64,000 nt of DNA from an uncultured Fibrobacter sp. (GTDB lineage Bacteria > Fibrobacterota > Fibrobacteria > Fibrobacterales > Fibrobacteraceae). How positions within the stretch are numbered: position 1 is the first letter of the stretch; every line of letters begins with the position of its first letter. The notes below the pieces were generated by a model. The model was not told the DNA's origin and searched no databases. It worked only from the letters and a program-made list of their open reading frames with translations. This document shows positions 1 through 7,248 of the stretch, in pieces. Both the position numbers and the translations under genes were made by a program. The stretch is from assembly GCA_934699585.1 (NCBI GenBank), contig CAKUWY010000001.1, positions 186,001 through 250,000 on the forward strand, given 5' to 3'.

Positions 1-352
1 CATATTCAAAACCGGTGTTATTTTTGAAAAATATGAATTACATCCAACCGGATTCAAATTCAGTGGAGACACTGTATTTGAAAAGACTCCCCTAAGAGAA
101 CTTCATTGCTTTGACGAAAACACTGAATACCGTTTGATTGTCCAAGACAATTCTCCCTGTGCTTGCCCCATAGAAAAAGTAGTCTCCGCCGAAGAGGAAA
201 AGGATATTCCTGCGGAACTTTTGCTTAGCGACGAAATGCTGTTGGAAGAAATATATACAAAATGTGGGATAAAAAAGATAACCATTGTCAACCGATACAG
301 TTATTCTTTCTTTGATACGCTGCAACTTGATGATTATAGAATGACCCTTTGA
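1..352 (+). CDS. Hypothetical protein, 3' end only
   Basis: The frame is open from base 2 to the TGA at 350-352, so the gene starts upstream of the window; about 116 residues are visible. A TTG at 134 is inside this open frame and is not needed as a start. The visible part is acidic, with a Cys-x-Cys pair (SPCACP) and a run EEEKD, and no recognisable domain, signal peptide or membrane segment. Seven bases separate it from the MATE exporter gene, so the two are probably cotranscribed. I do not recognise the family. Confidence 0.6.
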   Translation, partial: IFKTGVIFEKYELHPTGFKFSGDTVFEKTPLRELHCFDENTEYRLIVQDNSPCACPIEKVVSAEEEKDIPAELLLSDEMLLEEIYTKCGIKKITIVNRYSYSFFDTLQLDDYRMTL

Positions 353-359
353 TTTAGCG

Positions 360-1706
360 ATGAACGCAAGCGATCGAAAACTACTTCGGGAAACCGTTGA
401 CCTGGCATGGCCTTCCGTATTGGAAAATGTTTTTGCCGTGCTGGTGGTTATGGTAGATACGTTCATGGTAGCCTCCCTCGGGCATGCCGCCGTGGCCGCC
501 ACAGGGTTGACGGCTCAGCCCAAATTTTTCTTGATGGCTCCCCTATTCGCATTAAACGCCGCTAGCGGCGCTATCATCGCACGCAAGCGTGGCGAAGAAG
601 ACAAGATTGGCTCCAATATGGTTTCAAAGCTAATCCTGTTAATGGCCGCCACATACTCCATTGCCATAGGAATAATCTGCGTTTGCCTATCCAAACAGAT
701 TGTAATCCTCTGCGGAAGCAACCCGGAAACAACCGAAATGGCCTCGGTCTATTTCGCCATATCCATGGGCGGGCTGGTTTTTACGGCCCTTACCATGATT
801 TGTAGCGCCATCCAGCGGGCCATGAAAAATACCAAGATTTCCATGTACGCCCATGTTGCGTCCATGGTCGTAAACGTTTTTCTGAACTACGCACTGATAT
901 ACGGGCATTTCGGATTCCCTAAGTTGGGCGTTGTGGGGGCTGCCATTGCTACTGTATGCGGGACATTCGTTTCGCTCATCATTGTAGGCCTATCGCTAAC
1001 TAAGAATAATCTGTTCATCAACTTGCCCTACATTATCCGCTCCAAGCAACGCATTGCAAAAGAATACGTCAAGAGCGTGGTGAGGCTTACTTCAAACTTC
1101 CTCTCTGAAGACTTTATCAAAAGAATTTCATTCTTGTTAATAGGGATTATAGCCGCAAAAACAGGAACCGAACAGTTTGCCGCCCATCAAGTGGGCATGA
1201 CGCTGTTGAACTTGGCTTTCGCCTTCGGCATGGGCATGCAAACGGCAAGCGTCACCCTGGCCGGGAACGCGCTCGGGAAAAAAGACATTGCCCTTGCACG
1301 GAAATATACGTACAGTTGCATCGGCAGCGGCATTCTTTTAGGACTAGCCGTAGGGCTCTGCATATTCATTTTCGGAAAGGATTTTTTCGCCATATACTTC
1401 ACCAACGACTCGTTCCTGGCTATCGGAAAAACCATCAGCACCTTTGCAGCTATCATCATCCCTATCCAGATATGCCAGGTGATTTATAGCGGAAGTTTGC
1501 GAGCAAGTGGCGATATCAAATACACCTTAACGGCTTCTACCTGCACTATCGGATTATTCAATCTGGTCGTTGACTTTGTCCTTGTCATTATCCTTGGATT
1601 TGGAATCAAAGGCATTTGGATAGGAACTTTGGCGGGTCAAAGCGCCCTTGCCCTAGCACATTTTTTACGTTTCCGTTCTGGCAAGTGGACCAATAAAAAA
1701 CTGTAG
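360..1706 (+). CDS. MATE family efflux transporter
   Basis: A 448-residue inner-membrane protein with about twelve hydrophobic segments, the normal size of MATE (multidrug and toxic compound extrusion) transporters. These exchange cationic or organic compounds for Na+ or H+. The N-terminal half carries the family pattern of a Pro in the first helix (LAWPSVLENV) followed by VDTFMVASLG, and the second half repeats the same fold (GMGMQTASVTLAGNALG). The ATG at 360 follows the upstream stop by 7 bases, and uvrB starts 8 bases after its stop, so the three may be one transcript. The substrate cannot be told from sequence. Confidence 0.88.
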   Translation: MNASDRKLLRETVDLAWPSVLENVFAVLVVMVDTFMVASLGHAAVAATGLTAQPKFFLMAPLFALNAASGAIIARKRGEEDKIGSNMVSKLILLMAATYSIAIGIICVCLSKQIVILCGSNPETTEMASVYFAISMGGLVFTALTMICSAIQRAMKNTKISMYAHVASMVVNVFLNYALIYGHFGFPKLGVVGAAIATVCGTFVSLIIVGLSLTKNNLFINLPYIIRSKQRIAKEYVKSVVRLTSNFLSEDFIKRISFLLIGIIAAKTGTEQFAAHQVGMTLLNLAFAFGMGMQTASVTLAGNALGKKDIALARKYTYSCIGSGILLGLAVGLCIFIFGKDFFAIYFTNDSFLAIGKTISTFAAIIIPIQICQVIYSGSLRASGDIKYTLTASTCTIGLFNLVVDFVLVIILGFGIKGIWIGTLAGQSALALAHFLRFRSGKWTNKKL

Positions 1707-1714
1707 GAATTGCA

Positions 1715-3949
1715 ATGGCTCGCGCACGCAAGACAATTACACCGGATCCGTATGCGAAACCGATAGCGAAACCGCTACCGCCCGAGCAGAGTTTGCCGGG
1801 GCATTTAAAGCAGTTCCAGTCGCCGACGCGGGCGAACTTTGAACTGGTGAGCCCCTATGGTGCAGCAGGCGACCAGCCGAAGGCCATCGAAGAACTGACG
1901 GAAGGTTTCAAGCACGGTGAACAGTTCCAGACGCTGCTTGGCGTCACGGGTTCCGGCAAGACGTTCACGATGGCGAACGTCATCAAGAACGTAGGCAAGC
2001 CGACGCTGATTTTGACCCACAACAAGACGCTGGCGGCGCAGCTCTACCAGGAATTCAAGGCGTTCTTCCCGCACAATGCGGTGGAATACTTCGTTAGCTA
2101 TTACGACTATTTTCAGCCCGAAGCGTACATTCCGCACACGGATACCTTCATCGAGAAGGATGCCAGCATCAACGACGAGATTGACAAACTCCGCCTGCGC
2201 GCCACCGCAAATTTATTGACCCGCAGGGATGTAATTATCGTTGCCTCCGTGAGCTGCATCTACGGTTTGGGTAGCCCCAGCGAATACTTTGATTTGATGG
2301 TTCGCATCAGACGAGGTGACGTTTACGACCGGGACAAGATTCTGCATGACCTCGTGCGAATTCAATACACGAGAAACGATTTCAGCCTGGAACGCGGCAG
2401 TTTCCGCGTGCACGGTGACGTGATCGAGATTCACCCGAGCTACGACGAAGAAGGACTCCGCATCGAACTTTTCGGAGACGAGGTGGACAGGCTCGTGCGC
2501 TTCAATATCATTACCGGCGAAGTCACTCAGGAAATGGACGAGATGACCATCGCTCCGGCGAAGCACTTCGTGACCAAGGAAGAGGGCCGTGCAGGAATCT
2601 TGCAGCGCATGCAAATGGAACTGACCGACCGCCTCGCCGAGCTCGACAAAGAAGGCAAAGTGCTGGAATCGGCCCGCCTTAGTAGCCGCACCCGCTACGA
2701 CATGGAAATGATTCGCGAAACCGGCATGTGCAGCGGTATTGAAAACTACTCCCGCATTATCGAGAACCGCGCCCCGGGTACGCGCCCGTTTACGCTTATT
2801 GATTACTTCGGTGACGACTGGCTCTTGATGGTGGACGAATCCCACGTGAGCATTCCGCAGGTGGGCGGCATGGCCGAAGGCGATAAGAGCCGCAAGACAA
2901 CGCTGGTACAGTACGGGTTCCGCCTCCCCTGCGCCCTGGACAACCGCCCGATGAACTTTGCCGAATTCGAGTACATGTACCCGAAGCAGGTGTTATTCGT
3001 GAGCGCCACCCCCGGCGATTACGAACTCACCAAGACAGGCGGCGTGGTTACCGAACAAATTAACAGACCCACCGGACTTTTGGATCCGAAAATCGAGATG
3101 TTCCCCATCAAGGGCCAGATGGACGTGCTCCTGTACCGCATCGAGGAAGTCGTCAAGAACGGCGACCGCGTGCTGGTGACCACCCTCACCAAGAAAATGG
3201 CGCAGGACCTCACCGACTTTTTCGTGGAAGCGGGCATCCGCGCACGTTACTTGCACAGCGATATCAAGACACTGGAACGCCATGAACTGATCCGGGGCTT
3301 ACGCACCGGAGAATTCGACGTGCTGGTGGGCATCAACCTGCTGCGCGAAGGCCTGGACCTGCCCGAAGTGAGCATGGTGGCCATACTCGACGCCGACAAG
3401 GAAGGATTCCTGCGCAACTACAGGAGCCTCATCCAGACCATGGGCCGCGCAAGCCGCAACGTGAACGGCACCGTATTGCTCTTCGCAGACAACATGACCG
3501 ACAGCCTGGAGAAGGCTATTTCCGAAACCGCCCGCCGCCGCAGCGTGCAGGAAGAATTCAACAAGGAACACGGCATCACGCCGAAATCCGTGACCCGCAA
3601 GCTGGAAGACGACCTGCGGATTGCGGATCCCCTTGGAATCGACGGTGACGATGCTGTCGATGAGAACGAGGAGATCCCCGCCTTCGCGGGGATGACAAAA
3701 GGGGAACCGGGCATCCGCCCGATGGAACCGCTGCAGCCCTCCAAGTTTAGACGAGAGAACGCTCGCAAGCGAGCTACAGGCGAGAGACGAGAGAAAGGCT
3801 CAAGGCACGATGTAAGAAAGGAGATCCCCGCCTCCGCGGGGATGACAAGTTCGCTGGAAGACCTGGAGCGCCAGATGAAGGACGCCGCCGCGCGCCTCGA
3901 TTTCGAGGAAGCGGCGCGGCTGCGGGACATTATCCGGAATATGCGTTAG
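1715..3949 (+). CDS. uvrB: UvrABC excinuclease subunit B, with repeat-derived insertion
   Basis: UvrB is the DNA-damage verification helicase-like subunit of nucleotide excision repair; it receives DNA from UvrA and recruits UvrC. Visible are a Walker A motif GVTGSGKT at residues 76-83, the beta-hairpin YYDYFQPEAYIP near 130, the DESH box (VDESHVSIPQ), the helicase C-terminal motifs (GRASRN) and the UVR domain at about 712-744 that contacts UvrC. At 744 residues it is longer than the usual 660-690. There is an N-terminal extension of about 40 residues, and a linker at about 650-711 that holds two copies of a genomic palindromic repeat (EIPAFAGMT and EIPASAGMT). The insertion keeps the frame and spares the UVR domain, so the protein is probably functional. 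Confidence 0.97.
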   Translation: MARARKTITPDPYAKPIAKPLPPEQSLPGHLKQFQSPTRANFELVSPYGAAGDQPKAIEELTEGFKHGEQFQTLLGVTGSGKTFTMANVIKNVGKPTLILTHNKTLAAQLYQEFKAFFPHNAVEYFVSYYDYFQPEAYIPHTDTFIEKDASINDEIDKLRLRATANLLTRRDVIIVASVSCIYGLGSPSEYFDLMVRIRRGDVYDRDKILHDLVRIQYTRNDFSLERGSFRVHGDVIEIHPSYDEEGLRIELFGDEVDRLVRFNIITGEVTQEMDEMTIAPAKHFVTKEEGRAGILQRMQMELTDRLAELDKEGKVLESARLSSRTRYDMEMIRETGMCSGIENYSRIIENRAPGTRPFTLIDYFGDDWLLMVDESHVSIPQVGGMAEGDKSRKTTLVQYGFRLPCALDNRPMNFAEFEYMYPKQVLFVSATPGDYELTKTGGVVTEQINRPTGLLDPKIEMFPIKGQMDVLLYRIEEVVKNGDRVLVTTLTKKMAQDLTDFFVEAGIRARYLHSDIKTLERHELIRGLRTGEFDVLVGINLLREGLDLPEVSMVAILDADKEGFLRNYRSLIQTMGRASRNVNGTVLLFADNMTDSLEKAISETARRRSVQEEFNKEHGITPKSVTRKLEDDLRIADPLGIDGDDAVDENEEIPAFAGMTKGEPGIRPMEPLQPSKFRRENARKRATGERREKGSRHDVRKEIPASAGMTSSLEDLERQMKDAAARLDFEEAARLRDIIRNMR
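3671..3697 (+). repeat. Palindromic dispersed repeat, copy inside uvrB (first)
   Basis: Stem-loop with arms ATCCCCGC and GCGGGGAT followed by GACA, read in frame as EIPAFAGMT. The same element in other versions lies in intergenic DNA at 10189, 12365, 18401, 41068 and 62297. It sits in the linker between the UvrB helicase core and UVR domain. Confidence 0.85.
3754..3802 (+). repeat. GAGAGA-rich repeat with small hairpin inside uvrB
   Basis: Between the two palindromes the uvrB linker is built of short related words (ACGAGAGA, GCGAGAGACGAGAGA) around the hairpin GCTCGCAAGCGAGC. It translates to a very basic stretch (RRENARKRATGERREKGS). It resembles the low-complexity intergenic DNA of this genome more than conserved UvrB coding sequence. 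Confidence 0.5.
3821..3847 (+). repeat. Palindromic dispersed repeat, copy inside uvrB (second)
   Basis: Second in-frame copy of the same stem-loop, differing at one loop base, read as EIPASAGMT immediately before the UVR domain. It lies 150 bases after the first copy, in the same orientation. Confidence 0.85.
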
Positions 3950-4180
3950 GGACAGTAACCCCGTAAGGGTACGAGACCGGACAACGGACGGGCTCGGTGA
4001 GACGGGGCGGAACGCCACGGCGAGTATGGCCCGACCCGCCCTTCGTGATGAATTGCGCCAATCTTTGGGGCGGGGAACGCCAAAAAAAGCCGTTTTCCTT
4101 GAAAATTTCGCTTTTTCGTTTGCTTTTTCGGCCATTTTTGTTTATTTTCAGAGTCAGAAACTTTTTATGAGGGAACAACT
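3950..4180. other. uvrB-lipoprotein spacer
   Basis: A 230-base spacer with two parts: a GC-rich half (3950-4075) with several imperfect inverted repeats such as GGCGGAACGCC and GGCGGGGAACGCC, and a T-rich half (4080-4165) with phased T and A runs that could hold the promoter of the next gene. No open frame here looks coding. I see no known RNA family. Confidence 0.4.
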
Positions 4181-5185
4181 ATGAATTTTATGAAGAAACT
4201 TTTCCTGGGCTCAGTATTCGCCCTGGGTTCAATCGGCCTTACCGCTTGCGGTGACGACAGTTCCAGTGCCGGCGATGGAGACTCCTCTTCTTCTGCAGAA
4301 GAACTGGTCCTTTCTTCGGTCTCCGAGACTTCGCCCTTGGCGGACTTTTCCGAGGTCGAGGCAGAACGTACTGCTGACGGCAAGGGCGGTTGGGTTCTGA
4401 AGCTCACGGGAAATATCGCTACCGAAAGTGATGCCTTTGAAACCCCGGGTTACAACGGCGACCCGATAACATATATGGTTGATAGCCTTTCTTTCGATGT
4501 AGGCAGAAAGGAAGACGGTAAGGTAATCAGGGTCGGCAATCTTCCCGTTCCTGTCAGAAGTACTTTTAAATTTCCAAAGGAACAATTCAATCCACTCTTT
4601 GCCATTGACGAAATACCTCTGAACCAGGACAGCATCGGCTGGGGAGATTTTGTACTGTACATTACCGTCTATATGAGTGGCAGCGCGGAGGAAAAGACGT
4701 ACGCTTTTACTGCCCGTCTAGAAGCTGAATTTGATTTGCCGAAGCCTGCCGAAGTTTCTTCTTCTAGCGTCGCCGAAGTGTGTACGCAGTTAACTCCTGT
4801 CGGAGATACATTGTCCAACATTTCGACGTCTGTTGTTAAAAAGTTCGAAATCAATTTTGCTGGAGGAGCTACCGCCCATGCTACGATTAGTTTCAAGGAT
4901 GAGACCGGCTACTTGGTTGCCGCTAGTGGAGTTTCTTTCAAAGAAATCACTTCCTATGACGATGAAATCAACAGCAGAGGTATGTTTGCACCACCGGCCG
5001 CGCCTGTTTGCCTCGAAAAATTCACTACCGGCAATGATTCAATGAATGAAATTGAAATGCGTGAAAACACCAGGTGGTACATGGCCATCACACCTGATGG
5101 AAACTTCCCCATCAACCCTGTCCGACTGGAAGCCAGTGGAACTGAGGGTAGAATGTTCCTTACTTACTACAAGAAGACCAACTAG
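4181..5185 (+). CDS. Secreted lipoprotein with serine-rich linker, function unknown
   Basis: 334 residues. A signal peptide ends in the lipobox LTAC (Cys at about 23), followed by an acidic, Ser-rich linker (GDDSSSAGDGDSSSSAEE) of the type that tethers Fibrobacter surface lipoproteins. The rest shows two similar-looking halves of beta-rich sequence separated by another Ser-rich spacer (PKPAEVSSSSVAEVC). No catalytic motif is visible. A GAGG ribosome site lies 8 bases before the ATG at 4181; an ATG nine bases on (MKKLF) is an alternative. A strong terminator follows at 5206. It is transcribed alone. Confidence 0.8.
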   Translation: MNFMKKLFLGSVFALGSIGLTACGDDSSSAGDGDSSSSAEELVLSSVSETSPLADFSEVEAERTADGKGGWVLKLTGNIATESDAFETPGYNGDPITYMVDSLSFDVGRKEDGKVIRVGNLPVPVRSTFKFPKEQFNPLFAIDEIPLNQDSIGWGDFVLYITVYMSGSAEEKTYAFTARLEAEFDLPKPAEVSSSSVAEVCTQLTPVGDTLSNISTSVVKKFEINFAGGATAHATISFKDETGYLVAASGVSFKEITSYDDEINSRGMFAPPAAPVCLEKFTTGNDSMNEIEMRENTRWYMAITPDGNFPINPVRLEASGTEGRMFLTYYKKTN

Positions 5186-5205
5186 TCTAATTCCTGCATG
5201 ATATA

Positions 5206-5230
5206 GACCCCCGAAAGGGGGTCTTTTTTT
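5206..5230 (+). terminator. Rho-independent terminator after the lipoprotein gene
   Basis: Perfect hairpin GACCCCC-GAAA-GGGGGTC followed by T7, 20 bases after the stop codon. Confidence 0.95.
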
Positions 5231-5250
5231 GTACTCTGCTCTCGCATTTT

Positions 5251-5270
5251 ACACTCTTCGAGTGTCTTTT
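5251..5270. terminator. Small hairpin with T-tract, possible second terminator
   Basis: ACACTC-TTC-GAGTGT followed by CTTTT, preceded by TTTT, between the lipoprotein terminator and gpmI. Too short a stem to be sure; it could also be a site in the gpmI leader. Confidence 0.35.
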
Positions 5271-5364
5271 GCTAGGCTCGGAAGTGGGCCTGTAAACAGT
5301 CCCGTTTCACTCGCCTTACGCAAAAGTTTCTAAATTTACGCCCGTAATTTAACAGGAGTAAACT

Positions 5365-6999
5365 ATGCTCAAGAAGCTTTCCAATTTCCCTGGCATCAAG
5401 GGACCCGTTGTCACGATCGTGATGGACGGTTTTGGTATCACCGATAAGGTCGAAGGCAACGCCATCAAGGCCGCCCGCACCCCGACTCTCGACAACCTCT
5501 TCAAGATGTACCCGAACGTTCTCTTGAAGGCCCACGGTCGCGCCGTCGGTATGCCGACCAACGAAGACATGGGTAACTCCGAAGTCGGCCACAACGCTAT
5601 CGGTGCCGGCCAGGTTTACAACCAGGGTGCAGCCCTCGTTGCAGACGCCATCAACAGCGGCGACATCTTCGGCCGTGACGCTTGGAAGGAAATCTCCGGC
5701 AACGTTCGTGAAAAGAACACCGTTCTCCACTTCATCGGCCTCTTCAGCGATGGTAACGTTCACTCCAACATCGCTCACCTCAAGGCCATGGTTGCTCAGG
5801 CCAAGAAGGAAGGCGTCAAGAAGGTTCGCGTTCACATCCTCCTCGACGGTCGTGACGTTCCGGAAACCTCCGCTCTCGATTACGTTGGCCCGTTCGAAAA
5901 GTTCCTCGACGAACTCCGCTCTCCGGAATTCGACGTTTGCATCGCTTCTGGCGGTGGACGTATGCAGATCACCATGGACCGTTACAACGCTAACTGGAAG
6001 ATGGTGGAACTCGGCTGGAAGACCCACGTGCTCGGCGAAGGCCGCTACTTCGACAACGCTACGCAGGCTATCGAAACTCTCCGTGGCGAAACCAAGGCTA
6101 TCGACCAGGACCTCCCTCCGTTCGTGATTGCTAAGGACGGCGCTCCGGTGGGTACCATCAACGATGGCGACTCCGTGGTGTTCTTCAACTTCCGTGGCGA
6201 CCGCGCCATCGAAATCACCCGTGCCTTCGAAGAAGAATCCTTCAACGAATTTGACCGCAAGCGCTTCCCGAAGGTCTGCTACGCCGGCATGCTCCAGTAC
6301 GACGGCGACCTCAAGCTCCCGAACCGCTTCCTCGTTCCGCCTCCGGCAATCAAGGAAACCAGCGGCGAATGGCTCGCTGAAACGGGCGTCAAGCAGTTCG
6401 CTTGCTCCGAAACGCAGAAGTACGGCCACGTGACCTACTTCTGGAATGGTAACCGTTCCAGCAAGTTCGACGGCGAAACCTACCTGGAAATCGAATCTGA
6501 CGTGGTTCCGTTCGAACAGCGCCCGTGGATGAAGGCTGCCGAAATCACCGACGCCATGATCGAAGCTTTGAAGAGCGGCAAGTACCAGACGCTCCGCTGC
6601 AACTTCCCGAACGGCGACATGGTAGGCCATACCGGTTCCTTCCGCGCTGCCACCATGGCTATCGAAGCTGTGGACATCGGCCTCGCCCGCTTGCTCCCGG
6701 TGATTGACGCCCTCGGTGGTGTCGCCATCATCACGGCTGACCACGGTAACGCCGACGAAATGTACGAAATCGACAAGAAGACCGGCATGCCGAAGGTCAA
6801 CAAGGACGGCACCTTCAAGGCAAAGACCAGCCACACCTTGAACAAGGTTCCTTGCATCCTTTACGATAACGTGACCGGCGGCAAGCTCGGCCTCAAGGAA
6901 GGCGACTGGGGTCTTTCCAACATCGCTGCAACGACGGCCAACCTCCTCGGCTTGGAAAAGCACGAAGCGTGGGATGAATCTATGTTGATTATTAAATAA
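5365..6999 (+). CDS. gpmI: 2,3-bisphosphoglycerate-independent phosphoglycerate mutase
   Basis: Interconverts 3- and 2-phosphoglycerate in glycolysis using two Mn2+ ions and a phosphoserine intermediate. The N-terminal metal motif MDGFG (Asp21), the nucleophile Ser72 in GNSEVGHNAIGAG, the substrate-site HILLDGRD and the C-terminal metal motif TADHGNADE near residue 452 are all present. 544 residues is slightly above the usual 510. CAGGAG ribosome site 8 bases before the ATG. Codon choice is strikingly biased (CTC, AAG, GTT, CGT, few rare codons) compared with its neighbours, as expected for a highly expressed glycolytic gene. Confidence 0.97.
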   Translation: MLKKLSNFPGIKGPVVTIVMDGFGITDKVEGNAIKAARTPTLDNLFKMYPNVLLKAHGRAVGMPTNEDMGNSEVGHNAIGAGQVYNQGAALVADAINSGDIFGRDAWKEISGNVREKNTVLHFIGLFSDGNVHSNIAHLKAMVAQAKKEGVKKVRVHILLDGRDVPETSALDYVGPFEKFLDELRSPEFDVCIASGGGRMQITMDRYNANWKMVELGWKTHVLGEGRYFDNATQAIETLRGETKAIDQDLPPFVIAKDGAPVGTINDGDSVVFFNFRGDRAIEITRAFEEESFNEFDRKRFPKVCYAGMLQYDGDLKLPNRFLVPPPAIKETSGEWLAETGVKQFACSETQKYGHVTYFWNGNRSSKFDGETYLEIESDVVPFEQRPWMKAAEITDAMIEALKSGKYQTLRCNFPNGDMVGHTGSFRAATMAIEAVDIGLARLLPVIDALGGVAIITADHGNADEMYEIDKKTGMPKVNKDGTFKAKTSHTLNKVPCILYDNVTGGKLGLKEGDWGLSNIAATTANLLGLEKHEAWDESMLIIK

Positions 7000-7006
7000 T
7001 CAACAT

Positions 7007-7034
7007 AATGTGAAATGTGTAATGTGAAATGAGG
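7007..7034 (+). repeat. Heptamer array (4 units) at the gpmI 3' end
   Basis: Four consecutive 7-base units, AATGTGA, AATGTGT, AATGTGA, AATGAGG, starting 8 bases after the gpmI stop and running into the terminator hairpin. Same unit as the array at 31380. Confidence 0.85.
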
Positions 7035-7055
7035 AACCCACGAGGGTTCCTTTTT
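7033..7055 (+). terminator. Rho-independent terminator of gpmI
   Basis: GGAACCC-ACGA-GGGTTCC followed by T5. Its left arm begins in the last heptamer unit. Confidence 0.9.
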
Positions 7056-7062
7056 CATTCGA

Positions 7063-7097
7063 GGTTTTAGGGGCAGGGCCCCTAGGAGAAGGGGTAG
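7063..7097 (+). repeat. 35-bp dispersed repeat (copy 1 of 2)
   Basis: Starts GGTTTTAGGGGC and ends GAAGGGGTAG, with a GGGCCCC centre. The reverse complement of 12404-12438 matches it at 32 of 35 positions. The rest of the spacer to 7248 is GC-rich with small hairpins (GGCCCCGGCACTGGGGCC; AGCGCTTTAGCGCT) but no recognisable gene. Confidence 0.75.
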
Positions 7098-7248
7098 CGG
7101 AAGATGCGGCAGGTATGGAACGGTGGCCCCGGCACTGGGGCCGGGGTGACAGCGGGATAGAGCCGCAGCTGGAGCAACCTTTGGACACTTAGCGCTTTAG
7201 CGCTTAGTGTACATGGCCACCTTTAGGTGGTGCGGAAAGCCTTCCCCC

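Noticed and set aside
3418..3930. 170-residue open frame antisense to the uvrB end
   Set aside because: Contains the reverse reading of the palindromic repeat (VIPAKAGIS) but the rest is a shadow of uvrB.
3950..4080. RNase P or other structured RNA
   Set aside because: GC-rich with small inverted repeats but none of the conserved RNase P or SRP RNA cores recognisable.
5272..6963. 563-residue open frame antisense to gpmI
   Set aside because: Shadow of the strongly codon-biased gpmI gene; no homology-like motifs, rich in residues expected from complementing gpmI codons.
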